Origin: Liolophura sinensis
Taxonomy: Eukaryota > Mollusca > Polyplacophora > Chitonida > Chitonidae
DNA length: 64,000 bases
Direction of reading: 5' to 3'
Assembly: GCF_032854445.1 (NCBI RefSeq)
Contig: NC_088306.1
Location: 24,711,764-24,775,763 of the forward strand
Shown: positions 34,881 through 46,812 of the stretch, piece by piece
Layout: every line of letters starts with the position of its first letter
Position numbering within the stretch: position 1 is the stretch's first letter
Translations under genes and position numbers: made by a program
Notes under the pieces: generated by a model
Database searches by the model: none
Told to the model about the DNA's origin: nothing
Seen by the model: the letters and a program-made list of their open reading frames with translations, nothing else

Positions 34881-36538
34881 CCACTGTAAGTTCTGTGGTA
34901 TATCATAAAGATCAAACATTTACCTGTAAAGTGGGCCAGGGAGGCAATGAGCTTTGAAACATTATATTAGTGAGTTCTAAACTTCTAGGGATGTTATATA
35001 ATCTCACTGATTCTTGTTACGGAAAACTGTACGCCAACTTTCCAAGTTGTTATCAATACCATGTATAACAACTGAAATTGCTGGATACCGTCATTTGTTT
35101 TTCCGTACCAAGTTAACATGTGAGTTTTATTTAGATTCCTCTGTCCGTAATCTCTTTCTTTAACAGTTTTATGTCACCTTTTTAAAATGTTATACAGTAT
35201 TTTAATTAATGCACAGAAAGTTGGGAGTTGGGTAGGTGGATTACGCCAGTAAATCAGAGCGAAATTGTCCTTGGGGAAAGTACTTTCTGTCAATTGCTGT
35301 ATCCTCATGCTTGGAAAATATACCAGATAGGGGATAAGGATATCGTATGTATATTAACATTTTGAAACTCTAAAATTTATATTCTTCTTGATCAGGCTAG
35401 TCTTTTTTCCTCTATAGCACTGAATATATCTATTCAACAGAGACAAAAATGACATCGAAAAAGTTCTTTCCCTTTTTTTCTTATGTCCAAGCACGAGCCT
35501 AATACATAAACATGTGAAAACCAAGAAAAAAGCACCAGTGTGTATTTGTAGGTAAAATAATTTCACGATTTTAACTTTCAACCACACTGAAGTGTTGCGC
35601 AGGTGTAAAGTGAAAATTTAGAAAAAATATATTTAGCTTTAAAACAGGAAACCAAAGGGAATCTCCACGGACCCTGAACGCATTTTTTATAAATCTCTTC
35701 AAAACCAAGCAATGATGTTCAGACGACAAACCTGTCTCATTTCAAAGTAAAAGCTGTACATATTTCATTGGCATCGCCAGATTAACGATACTGACAAATA
35801 TAAATAGAGGGAATTGATATTTTCTCTTTACATCTACTCTCCTCAAGGCCCGTACCCTTCCGTCGACTAACTCTATTGAAAGTGCTCACAAATATGGTAC
35901 AGATTGCTAATTCACATAATACAGAATAACCAGTTAAAACGACAGCCCCATCCTAAGCTGTTTCACTACATTATGCATTTCTATGTCATATCCTTCCACA
36001 AAACAAAAGATCGCGAGGGTTAGATTGATTGATTGGTGGGACGCCATTTTCGAGAAGATTTCTATTATACGACGGCGGTCATTATCACGTCTGGAGGAAA
36101 CCATAGTGCCGTGAATAAACAATTTTCATTTGGCAAGAGACTGGCCAACTTTTATATGTTACGTACATATATGTACCACCAAACCAAGCGCACTGATTAT
36201 ACCCCTTATTTCGTAAAAACAAGTGATACTAACGACATGTTTGTAAGAGCCCTCAGGCGTTGTTCGACTGCTTATTTCCTTCATTGTCATACAGGAGAAT
36301 GCGGAAGGCAGATGAATCTGAAAACTCTCTAGCCCAAGGGTAGATCGTAATCAACATTTCGTGTTCCAAAGGATTCAGAGATAAGAATACAAACGGCGCA
36401 GAAAGTCTGAATAAATCTTTTAAGACATTAGCTGCAACGTTTCGAAACAACAGTCTTTTTTGGGAGAAGAAGCTATACATTCTTGAAAACCGACGCACAA
36501 TGTTTGAAATGAACAATGTTTCGGTGTGTAACGAGATG
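34881..36538. other. No gene seen
   Basis: Frames at 35354-35587 and 35934-36516 overlap on both strands and carry no recognised domain. Confidence 0.35.
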
Positions 36539-36702
36539 GCTTATTTATTTATTTGATTGGTGTTTTACGCCGTACTCAAGAATATTTCACTTATACAACA
36601 GCATTATGGTGGGAGGAAACCGGGCAGAGCCAGGGGGATACCCACGACCATTCGCACGTTACCGACAGACCTTCTCACTTACGGCCGGAGAGGTAGAGCT
36701 GG
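36539..36702 (-). mobile_element. Meta-SINE copy, head missing
   Basis: Plus-strand order is a tattta tail, gattggtgttttacgccg, tactcaagaatatttcac, gtgggaggaaaccgggc and acggccggagagg. The tRNA-like head is absent. Confidence 0.9.
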
Positions 36703-37208
36703 TTGTGTCGCTTTAATATTAGCTCGATGAAATTAATTCACCGTACTTGAATTTCACAGGCAGAACAGTTATGGTTCACATCGTCTAGAAACTCAGTAGA
36801 ATTCCAGTCCCAGACAGCGACAGTTAGATCGAACCACATATTTCCATTGGTAACTGTATCTACACAGAATGCCTCTATGCTGTTTAGACCTCTCTATAAT
36901 TGTCTTGCCCTTGCACAGAATGCTTGTCAAATCTATATCTTCGCACACTTCATGTGCCATTTTGATGCCACACAACCGCCAATACTTTAGACTCATTGTC
37001 TTTCGGACTTCCAATTATCACAGACCACCATTTCAAATGTAGACTGTTTCGACATCGGGATAATTCGTTTCTGCCAACGTCAGGAATTCCTTTGACAGAG
37101 TACCAATCTATATGAAACATCAGACAAGCTAAGTAAGGTATCAAATCCTTTTCCAAATAGCTTTGTATTCATGATGCATTTGCGGTTTGTTTGAATGACG
37201 CTAACACA
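36703..37208. other. No gene seen
   Basis: Minus-strand frames at 36793-37156 are unrecognised. Confidence 0.35.
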
Positions 37209-37252
37209 ACCCCACCCCTTCCCACCCCCTCCCACCCCCCACCCCCTTCCCT
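37209..37252 (-). other. G-quadruplex-prone polypurine tract
   Basis: The plus strand is almost pure pyrimidine, with at least eight runs of three to six C separated by one to three bases (for example tcccaccccccacccccttc). The minus strand therefore meets the usual G-quadruplex pattern several times over. Confidence 0.85.
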
Positions 37253-37307
37253 TGCGTCAAATATGCTACACGTGGGTAATCTACCATTTGGAGTTGGGGG
37301 TGTGTTG

Positions 37308-37528
37308 AGGGAGCTCCATGGTCTTGTGGTTCGAGTGCTACTGCAGCACAATAACCCAGGATCCAATCACCAGTGCGCTCGCTTCAATTCCAGCTCGTCC
37401 TGGCTTCCTCTCCGGATGTACATGGGGAGGTCTGCTAGCGACCTGCTCATGGTCGTGGGTTTTCCTCTGGGCTCTGCCCGGTTTTCACCATTATCGTCTA
37501 TGGCCGTCGTCGTATAAGTGAAATGTCT
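37308..37528 (+). mobile_element. Meta-SINE copy, tail missing
   Basis: Head gctccatggtcttgtggttc, then cttcaattccagctcg, tggcttcctctccgg, gtcgtgggttttcctc and cgtcgtataagtgaaat. The aaataaa tail is gone. Confidence 0.85.
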
Positions 37529-38507
37529 GCACTGTTGCCAAAGTCATAATCATCCATTAATGGAATTATCTACAGGAATGTTAGACTGCGTTCAGTAACG
37601 GTTCAGATGGTGTCGTGCTGGACCATATTTTGGTGGAATCTCTACATGCAGCTCTATAAATAAAGACATATATGTAAGTAAATCCATATAACAGGTAATT
37701 ACACAGATTGTGGAGAAAAAAAATCTTCATAATATGGTACAAAAACTGTTTTAAAAACATTTTCTACCAAAAATAAGCAGGAATTAGAGATAAACCTTGA
37801 CTGCACTGGGTTCATCATTAAATTGAAGGGCAATGCCTCTCAAAGAGCGGTTGTCTTTAAAGTGCTCATCACACAGCCCTGAAGTGAAAGAAAGAGCGGT
37901 TATTGGAATCTGGTAAAAAATCCTTTTTTTCTTTTTAAAACAAGAATTATTTTCCTGATTGTTGACTATCTCTACACAAACATGTATGAAAGAAATGCTA
38001 GGATTTGGAGCACCCAATTGTTGTAGGTAATGCTGTGGTTATACGAATCGCCCACGTCTGCCGTAAATTCATAAATTTATATAAAAAAATAACACCAAAT
38101 AGCATAAGGTTTTGTCTCATGCAGCGTATTAAGTATGGGAAATTTCAGGAGACCATCAAAACCCTACCTTAATACCTTTGATATTCGTTCTTGTTTCTTC
38201 ACGGAGAGAGAGAAAATATAAGTTAATGAATATTATAGGGGCGATAACTCTAGTCATCAAAAATATGAAATATTCTGTCAGTTTAGTAAATGTATTATTT
38301 CATCCTTGGAAAATGAATTAATTCTCTTTATTTCTAAAACCATTTACAGTTTAACCAAGTTGGCATGAATTCATCTCTTAGCCATATACGACACATGTAA
38401 CAAAACCTGTGGACAATTTGAACAGGAAATAAGTTTTATTTTGAAAAAAAAGGTAATAAATTTTCAACAAACTTTATTTACCGAACAAACAAATGTACTT
38501 TATATTC
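37529..38507. other. No gene seen
   Basis: A minus-strand frame at 37784-38017 is unrecognised. Confidence 0.35.
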
Positions 38508-38660
38508 AGGCAGAGCCCAACAGGAACCCTCGAATTCCCGCAGGTTGCTAACAGGCCTCCTCATGTACGGCAGGAGAGGAAGCCAACATGAGCTGAAGTT
38601 GAACTCACGGCGACAACATTGGTGAAAGATTATTGGACCATTGCGCCGCGATGGCCCGCA
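38508..38660 (-). mobile_element. Meta-SINE copy, 3' half missing
   Basis: The plus strand shows aggcagagcccaacaggaac, gcaggttgctaacaggcc, gagaggaagccaacatgagc and the inverse of the head (ggaccattgcgccgcgatg). Confidence 0.8.
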
Positions 38661-38892
38661 AACCACCTACGCCGCGAAGGCCCACAGTTCAAAATTAATG
38701 ATACCGGGTGTTAGTGTATTGCCCTGTCATGTTTAGTAAAATATTTTTTCAACTTTGGGCTGCCTTTTTTAGTATTACTTTTTATTGCAGGCTTCAAAGT
38801 CCCTTGCTAGGAAAAGATGTAAATGGTTTTTTTAAGAAATGGCTTTAACACTGATCAGGTGTTTTCCACTTTTGCTAAAAAAAGTTTATTTG

Positions 38893-39035
38893 GTCGATTT
38901 TTTAAGGCGTACTAAATATTATTTCCCGCATACGACAGCGGCCAGACTTATGGTTGAAGGAAACACGACAGAGGCGGGAGAAACCCTTGACCACAGTCAG
39001 GTTGCCACATGACCTTCTCAAGCGCAACCTGAGAT
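38893..39035 (-). mobile_element. Degenerate Meta-SINE copy
   Basis: Decayed tail and core: aaggcgtactaaatattat, gacagcggccagac and cagaggcgggagaaaccc are still readable. Confidence 0.6.
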
Positions 39036-39129
39036 GTATTTTAAAATGCATAAAAATAGGTATTCAGTTTCCTTAGAAGGAAGAATACACTTCTTCATTC
39101 GATGATCTCTTTGTTTGTTAATGAACTAA

Positions 39130-39305
39130 CCCAGTATTGGTTTTGTGCTGTGAACACATCAAGGAGAACACAGAGGACAGTCATAGGCTTTGAACGAAGC
39201 CGCCTGACTACACGTTGGTATTTCACATTGGTATTTACTGCTACCAATTTCCTTAGTCTCGTTCATCAACCCCATTTGCTCTAAGCGTTGGAGGCCTATC
39301 ATGAC
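39130..39305 (-). repeat. Repeat family R3, 3' part only
   Basis: The plus strand reads acagaggacagtcataggc, aagccgcctgac, cgttcatcaacc, ctaagcgttggaggcctat and catgactgg. This is the inverse of the 3' end of R3. It joins R2 directly at about 39305. Confidence 0.6.
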
Positions 39306-39309
39306 TGGT

Positions 39310-40170
39310 GATAGTCCCTTACCTTGATTGCTAACAATTTTTGCTCCATCTCAAGCGGACAAAAGCGTACATTTCGGAAATAAATCACTGCTTGAAACGT
39401 TGGTTTATTTGTATATCAAGCTGTGTGTCTCGCAAATCTATAATCGTGCAATAAAATAAATTTCCAAGAAAAGGCAGTTGTGTTTCTTTTACGAAGAATA
39501 TCTCCTATTGATCAATTACCGTATACTAAGTAATCGAGCATAAGCACAGCTCTGTTTTCCGGAAGTTCGACATCTTCCACATAAGGTTTTTATATTGCAC
39601 TCCTCGCTAAAGAAACCCACAATATATCGGCACGATACTTTTTATTTATAATTAAGGGGATTTGTCAGAAAAGATGCAAATGAATATTTCCCCAAGGACT
39701 GGCCAGAATGCACTGCTGTATGGAAGGATCCTTGATATCAAGCTGGACTGTTTGAGGCAATGTACACTTGTAGAGAGGAAAGACGACATTTAGCAAAGAG
39801 ACCTCTACATAGGGGCCCATGAATTAGTTATTTAATGCACAAAAATGGTCCAATGAATTAGTCATTGTGGGACGGGATATGAAAATTTGGACATACACAA
39901 CGACAATTCACCACAAATGATTTCATATTCCTAAGATTTACTGGCCTTTGTCATATCTGCATCCTGAATAATTGCCCTCTTTTTACTCATAAATTATCAA
40001 TAATGAGCGTATATAGATAATATACGTGTCCGTCTCTGAACGCCATAAATGAAAATTTCATGGAAACCGTTGTAGAAATACTCGCCATTGTGCGTCTTCA
40101 GGGTTTTGGTCACAGGTGTACCAGGGATAGAGTAACCAAGATGCATGCAGCATTTCCGTACACCAGTTTA
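39310..40170 (-). repeat. Repeat family R2, copy 6 (with upstream extension)
   Basis: On the minus strand it reads from an upstream extension through the promoter-side words to the core gagatggagcaaaaattgt, then tagcaatcaaggtaaggg. It is closely similar to 43480-44286, and in addition provides an uninterrupted version of the site where the hAT element at 44287 inserted (cacaggtgtaccagggatag near 40112). Confidence 0.75.
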
Positions 40171-40239
40171 GTTACAAACTATAAGAAGCCATAAGGTTCA
40201 ACTAAAATGTTCGGCTGTCATCACATATAACACAGAACC

Positions 40240-41900
40240 GCATTGAAACAATGCAAAGTCTTGGTGATGCTCAGTCCACTAGCAGTATCCTGATTTATAC
40301 AGGAATAAGATAAAAGCCCAATTGCCACTTCAAGAAGTAACATGGACATCTGGAAAACGCAGGGAAATTTGAAATTCTTTTAAAGATTGGTATTTGTGAT
40401 ATATCCAGTTGTTTACAGAATACAACTCTTCATTTATTGCTTTGTTTGTTTGTAGATAAACGGCCCTGTTTCGGTCATACTCCCGTGTTATGTATTCATC
40501 ACATAGCACACTATGGAAGACGGATGCGGTCAATCCTTTCTATTGTCGCATGTTATAATAACCCGCGGTTCAAGAACTCGAGAACGCCACAATAGATAAA
40601 AAAGCGCTAGATTATTGCGCGATTTGTCAATAATCGCGCGAGAATAACAAAACATTCGCGCGGTTTTTGCTAATCTCGACTTGCGTGTTCTCAACCCGCG
40701 GGTTTTATGAAGGGGCATGTTAGTCCAGAACTCAAGATTAGTAAAACCGCAGGATATCATTGCTAATCTTGCTTGGTTATTGACAAACGGCGCGAGAATA
40801 ACAAAAAAAGAAAGAAAAAACGCGGTTGTTGCTAATATCGCCTCTCGTGTTCTCAATCTTCGGGTTGTATGACGAAACATGACAGTCGAGAACTCGAGAA
40901 CGCGAGATTTGCAAAACCGCACGATATTAGTTATTGATGAAACCGCGCGAGCATAACAAAAAAACTCGTGCGGTTTTTTTCCAATGTCGACTCTCGTGTT
41001 CTCGACTCGCGGGTTGTATGAGGGACACGTAAGTCCAGAACTCGAGATTAGTCAAACCGCGCGATGTTATTGCTAATCTCGCGCGGTTATAGACAAACCA
41101 CGCGAGAATAACAAAAAAGTAGAACCGGACATAAATTTGTTATGGAACCGTGTTTTGCCACTTGCAAGAGTCGAGAACTCCCTGAAAACTTACGGTCGTT
41201 GTCGCCTTTTATTCTCAAGTTCTCGAGCCGTGGGTTGTTAAAACACGCGACAAAGCAAGTGGCCTCATCCATCTTCCATAGCACACAGAGACAGTCACAG
41301 GCGTTGAGTCAAGTTAACATACATTGGTATTTACCGTTATTGATTTACTTGGTGCCGTTCATCAAGTCCATTTCCTCTAAGCGTAGAAGGCCTGTCACGA
41401 ATGGTGTTATTTTAGTTGCAGACAAGTCTGCTGGTTTGATCGCCGCGAAAGTTGTGCTCTCTGTAATGAAACAGGTCACTTGAGTAGATGCTCAAACAGA
41501 ACAGCTTGTTAAGACAACTGGAAACGGGAGTAGGAACTGCATCTGGCCGAGAAGATCTGGAATTAACGTACGCCTTGGTGAAATTGTGCAGGAAATAATG
41601 GTGTCGGCTAATGGAATTTTGACAAAAGGGGGTTTCTCTCTTTTAATGGGATGCGATATTTCTACAGAATCGAACTTTTGGTCCTACCACTACGGTATCT
41701 GTCAATACACCGTCTTACCGATTTCATGCTTCTGATAACGAGAAGAAGTTAGCTCACTCGCGATGGTATTCGCTTCACTATAAGGCAGGACGGAAGTTGC
41801 TTTTGATAAAACTTTGCTGTAGGTGATAGGGTCGAATCCTTCTCACGCTGTTTCGACTGCGGCTTTAAGTCAGGGAATAATTGACGAAGGATTCTTGTTT
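40240..41900 (-). repeat. Repeat family R3, copy 4, split by a MITE
   Basis: R3 sequence at 41281-41900 continues at 40240-40511 after a MITE. Between 41642 and 41412 the terminal frame is open for 76 codons (…FCQNSISRHHYF…, VSSCLNKLFCLSIYSS, HNFRGDQTSRLVCN, then TAA). This is the longest intact version in the window. The R3 copy at 50965-51690 shows the same sequence without the MITE. Confidence 0.7.
40512..41280. mobile_element. 769-bp foldback MITE with CG-rich internal repeats
   Basis: The ends tatggaagacggatg and catccatcttccata are inverse complements, and the similarity continues imperfectly for about 75 bases inward (aacccgcgg…aactcgagaac). The perfect 6-bp duplication gcacac flanks it (40506-40511 and 41281-41286). 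Inside are about three diverged units of 150-160 bases, each with aactcgagat-type, aaaccgcgcgat, tgctaatctcgc, gcgagaataacaaaa and gttctcgac words that are themselves inverse-repetitive. The 130-codon minus-strand frame here is a by-product. The superfamily is uncertain. Confidence 0.85.
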
Positions 41901-41966
41901 ATTTTAAGCATTACCCATTCCTCCATTCATAATTTTTTATGTGTTAAAGTGAAAAACTATTGAACA

Positions 41967-42125
41967 TCGTATTGAGTTATTTATTTATTTGATTAGTGTT
42001 TAACGCTGTACTCAAGAATATTTTATTTATACGCCGGCGACCAGCATTATGGTAGGAGGAAACCGGACAGAGCCCGGGGGAAACCCACGACCATCCGCAT
42101 GTTACTGGCAGACCTTCCCATGAAG
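41967..42125 (-). mobile_element. Meta-SINE copy, head missing
   Basis: Plus-strand order: tatttatttatttgattagt, gctgtactcaagaatattt, gtaggaggaaaccggac, gagcccgggggaaacccac, ggcagaccttccca. Confidence 0.9.
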
Positions 42126-43000
42126 GCATCGTATTGGGTAAGTCACTGTAAAAATCGAAATCTACCTAATTTTAAATTCAGAATAAAATACGTCAATGTT
42201 CTGCAAGAACAAGTACATAACAGAGTGAGTATACATTCATCGATGTAATATGTCTGATGTAAATTTGTGTATAGTTCAAGTCATGGTCTGCAAAACAGAA
42301 AACATGTCGTCAACTATAGAATACCTCAGTGACATCTCATAGATTCTGATTTAGAATTTTGGCGATGAGAAAATCTGATTGAACATCACGTTTCCTTACA
42401 TATGTGTACAGACACGAATTCCCAAACGTATCGTTGATCTTAACCAAAGTAACGTCATAACATAACCTTACTCTTTGACCATGCCCAGTAAAATGCCTGG
42501 CGAATTTTTTTACAAAATAAAGATTTCTAACCGACCGGAGTCATCTGATGGAAAGCAAAAGAATGCACACTGGAGTGTCTGGTCGGCTGGGAAGGCCATT
42601 GCGCTTCTTGCATTGATTCTATCGAATTCAGCGTCCTTAACAACAATGTCGATGTGTACTGAACATAGCTACGTGAACGGTAAGACATTGCCTTACCTCT
42701 GCCTCCGATATGTTTTCAGTCTCCGACCAATTACTGATAGGCCACGCCAAAATGTAGATACCAGTGATGCCAAGGCAATATCCTTTTACTAAAGCAATGA
42801 AGTCTTCGTACAATGTACTGTCAACGCAAACTAGCAGAGAGTAAATCAAGGAACGTAACATGCCCAATGCATTATTGCATTGTTGTGTCTCCAGTACTCT
42901 TTATCGTGCAGCTAGTTTATCGTTCTAATGAATATTCCTCATATGATCACTGTGTTAGAGGAGACATCTTCTAATGCAAGAGGTTTCCCTGTTATCACTA
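42126..43000. other. No gene seen
   Basis: Overlapping frames at 42475-42867 on both strands. The minus one is hydrophobic (IYSLLVCVDS…YCLGITGIYILAW), but it has no known domain, ATG context or splice support. Confidence 0.3.
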
Positions 43001-44286
43001 AATCGGACATGTACGGCATCGTTCCCTCCGATACCCTGTCAGTTAAAGACTGTCGATCGCAGTCGGCTTTGCTTACGTGATACAAAGATTTATAACTGGA
43101 AGAAGTTACACACACTAAATGTAGAAAAACTATTGCTACTGTGCACACAATACGGGGGTCTGTTTACAGCTTTAAGCTCTTTAGGCATTAGGCTTGCAGA
43201 CGTATCTCATTTAATTGCACGAAAATCAAACAGCCTGTCAACTTTTTTGTCCTGAAATAAATAATCATGCTTTTGCGATAAAACCTTGCGTGTTTTGATT
43301 TTATCATTTATTCACAAGACAATTACTTCTGCAGTCCGGTATTCTTTAGCGTACAATACACATGATAGAACGCTGAAGGCTAAGCACGCAGCTCTCTAAA
43401 GAATACTGTGGTAAGAAGCGTTTGGCGATCTCTATAAATATTCTATTTCTTTTTGAAGAAAGCCTCTTACCATGATTGCTAACAATTTTCCCTTCATCTC
43501 AAGCGGACAAAATCGGTACATTTCGGAAATAAATCATTGTATAGAACGTTGATTTATTTGTATACCAATCTGTGTGACTAGTAAATCTATAATCATGCAA
43601 CAAAGCAAATTTCCAAAGAAGCAGATGTATTTCTTTTACGAAGTATATCTCCTATTGATCAATTACCGTATACTAAGTAATCGAGCATAAGCACAGCTCT
43701 GTTTTCAGGAAGTTCGACATCTTCTACATAAGGTTTTTATATTGTACTCCTCGCTAAAGGAACCCACAACATATTGGTACGATACTTTTTGTTTATAATT
43801 AAGGAGTTTTGTCAGAAAAGATGCAAATGAATATTTCCCCAAGGACCGGCCAGAATGCACTGCTGTATGGAAGGATCCTTGATATCAAGCTGGACTGACA
43901 TATCGTCTGTACAAGTGTAGGAGAAGGAGAAAACACAACAAAGAGACTCCTATATACGCATACATAAAATAATTATTAAATGCACAAAAATGGTCTATTG
44001 AAATTGTGGGACGGGATATGAAAATCTGGACACACAACGACAACCCACCTCGAATGATTTGATATTTCTAAGATTTACCGGCCTTTGCCTTATCTGCAGC
44101 GTCAATAATGGCCCTCTTTATATCAGGCTATATTTTATCAACAATGGACGTATGTAGATAATACACGCATCCATCTCTGAATGCCGTAAGTGAAGATTTC
44201 ATGGAAAGCAATGTACAAAATAATGGCATTATGCGTCTTCATGGGTTAATGAGATATTGTTGGTCTCCATCTTGATCACAGGTGTA
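43001..44286 (-). repeat. Repeat family R2, copy 7, interrupted by the hAT element
   Basis: The minus strand has the most complete form of R2: the upstream extension, then gagatgaagggaaaattgt, tagcaatcatggtaagagg, the downstream ttctatcatgtgtattgtac and the aataaatgataaaatc words. The core encodes MKGKLLAIM directly before GTAAGA. The sequence breaks at 44286 and resumes at 47286-47345 (ggtgtatcaaggataaagta), beyond the hAT element. Confidence 0.75.
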
Positions 44287-44816
44287 CATGGGCGGCGGAA
44301 CCGCCCCGACTACTCCGACCACCTCGACCATGGTCGGGGCAATAATTTCCTACAAAAAAGAAAAAAATGAAAAAGAAACAGAAGTAGAATAAGAGTGAAG
44401 ACAAATTATCCAACACCTATATATAGAGAGAGATTGTGTTTTCTTTACTCCAAACGCGTATCAAGTCAATAACTTCCACCGCATATTTATGGCTATGACG
44501 TTGTGGTAGGCCTGCTATATTTGAAGCTTGGCGTACAGGCTGCTGCCCATGAAACCATCTATATAACAGTAATGTGGTATATTGAAAAGACAGAACGAGT
44601 TGGAGAACCGGACTTGTAAGGGCTGGTATTCGTCCGTCAGAGACTGGCTCTTTTTTGACACAGGTTTGCATTGAGCGGACGCATGGGTGTCACACAATTA
44701 GTGGAAATTGCGATCGATTTAGGCTATCAATACTTTCCATAGATCGATTGCCTATAGCCTGAGAGTTCAACGAACTGATTGATTGCAGTTTTGATATCAG
44801 TGTTGTTTGTATAATC

Positions 44817-46812
44817 CTATTGGACATGCAAGACCATGAGGTCATTTAACCTAGGCAGTGTCATGGTGGACCGCAGGTATGTTTTTAGTCTACGGAGAGT
44901 AGAGAAAGACCTTTCGCTTGTTGCATTTGTGGCTGGCATAACAAGAATCTGATGTGTAGAGTGCTGCCACGGCTTCTAGTTACAGACTGTACTCTTTATT
45001 GTTTCAGGCATACAGAAGCAGATCCTGAAGATTTTAAATATTGTCGGAACCCCGGCTGATCAAACCTGTCTTGAATTGCATTAATGATACGATCAAGGGG
45101 AACAACGTACTGTTGCCTCTCGCGGTGTCAGATGGAAATGCCCTGTCCCTACGCCAACTTCGTATCGGGATCTTCTACGTCAAGTGATTTTGCGTTTTGG
45201 AGAATCTTCTCGTAAAACAGGTCAAAATCTCGGTATTGCCTTATTTGCTGAAAGGTTTAAACCGCCAAAGAAGCAATTCTCCACCTACTGCTGCTGATAG
45301 ATTTGGACTTTGTAATGTTTTGCTAAGATTATCGGAGTGCTTAAGAATGAGGTGTAAGAGTGATATTCCCCAGAATAAAAAAAAAGATCAAATTTTCTCA
45401 TTTGTGATTGTACTCCAATTATCCTAACTTTCACTTCCGTGTCTGTTGCGCATTGTAATGCCTCTTCCCACAGATTAAATAAAACCTCATAGCTATCAAG
45501 AATGCTCCTCAGTGAATTTTGACGAACAGTCCAGCGAGTAGGACAAAGTACTCAAACTCCAGGTGTATCGGGTTGAATATTCGTTTTCAGGTTATCAAAC
45601 AATGCTTCACACCTGGGTGAATATTTGATCAATTTACAAATTTCGTGCGTAACTTCTAAAGCATGCTGGCTCCCTCTCCGGCCGTAAGTGGGAAGGTCTG
45701 TCAGCAACCTTCGGATGGTCGTTGGTTTCCCCCGGGCTGGTCCCGGTTTTACCTCTTTGATGGCGTCGTTGCACGCAAGATTTAATGAGCCGACATAGCA
45801 GTATGTGAACAACTCTTTCGGTTCCAACTCCTGTAACCTGATAGCCACGCCGGATTTTCTCCCACTCATATTGCTCGCGCCATCATAACATCGCCATCTG
45901 AATTTTTCTACTGATATATTCATTCTACTAGGAACGCCCAGAATTACTTTTACCAAAGTTTCAGTAGTGATGAAATATACTTTGTAAACCCCAAGGAAAT
46001 TTTCGTGGAGAATAAAATCCTCTCTTACCCACCTAAAAACTAGTACGACCTGTTCATGATTGGAAACGTCAGCTAACTCATCTACCGTTATACAGTAAAA
46101 CTCGGAGCGATGGATAGACTTCAGCATTTCATTTATGACCTGTCTTGAAAGGACACGAATTACTTCATTCTGAATGTCATGGGATAAATATTTTTTTGAT
46201 TTCTTTTTTAACCACTGTAGAAGAGACGGGTCGTGGCTTTCACGCAAAATGAGAAGCTGCCTGAAGTTCCCATCGTCTTCATCTGCTTCCACCTTGTCGA
46301 CATAAGTGACGTATATTTTCAAATATTTTATATATAATGCGTCTATTTTCCGCCTTTTCTTCAGCATGCGCTTGACTTGGGGATTCGCCAATATCTGCAG
46401 TAGTTGTTGGTAAGGTAATGAGACCTTTAACGGCTCCTTTATAACACTTGGTAGCTGCGTTGCTAGCTTAGTTCTGTAAATACGCCCAGCGCTTCTTTCC
46501 AGTTGCTGAAACTTTTAGATATGAAAGTGGGCTCAGCCCTACTGCTGGAGGGTAACCTTGACGAAAAAGTTGCGTTTTGGCATACAAAACAGAAAGCTAA
46601 GTCGATATTTTCTTGATAGTGCAAATAGGTGTATCTATCAAACCATTCCTTTTGAAACTTTCGTTTAACGATAGTTTTTTTTTCTCACGCAACGGAAAAT
46701 CAAACGACCTGGGTTGATTGGGAGCAGGTGACACACGTGTCGTGCGAGTACGCTCTGGGGTTATTTGGGACCCAGATGTCAAAGGCGCGTTGTCACCGCA
46801 TTGACGGCCCAT
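44817..46812 (-). pseudogene. hAT transposase, ZMYM1-like (TTF zinc finger, DUF4371, hATC)
   Basis: The protein starts near 46812. An N-terminal stretch with QPRSFDFPLREKK breaks at an A run near 46680 and continues as FQKEWFDRYTYLHYQENIDL. The TTF-type zinc finger follows (LAFCFVCQNATF, SFSNWKEALGV), with another frameshift near 46470. The DUF4371-type catalytic core is largely open from 46391 (FYCITVDELADVSNHEQVVL, FRWV, then RCYDGASNMSG). A SINE core sits in frame at 45660-45757. After ICKLIKYSPR come DTPGV, an in-frame TGA, then VLCPTRWTVRQNSLRSILDSY and more frameshifts. The C-terminal hATC dimerisation domain is well kept (MPATNATSERSFSTLRRLKT), with its stop at 44817-44819. It could not encode an active enzyme. 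Confidence 0.9.
45660..45757 (+). mobile_element. Meta-SINE core fragment inside the hAT transposase
   Basis: Only the conserved core is present (gctggctccctctccggcc, gtgggaaggtctg, cagcaacc, gtttcccccgggctgg). It lacks both the tRNA-like head and the aaataaa tail. It interrupts the transposase between DAIKEVK and the EICKLIKYSPR segment without a stop in the host frame. Confidence 0.85.

Noticed and set aside
40530-40922. 130-codon minus-strand frame
   Set aside because: Lies wholly inside the foldback MITE and is produced by its internal repeats.
42637-42867. Hydrophobic minus-strand frame that might be a membrane-protein exon
   Set aside because: An equally long frame exists on the plus strand at the same place, and no splice sites or family motif could be found.
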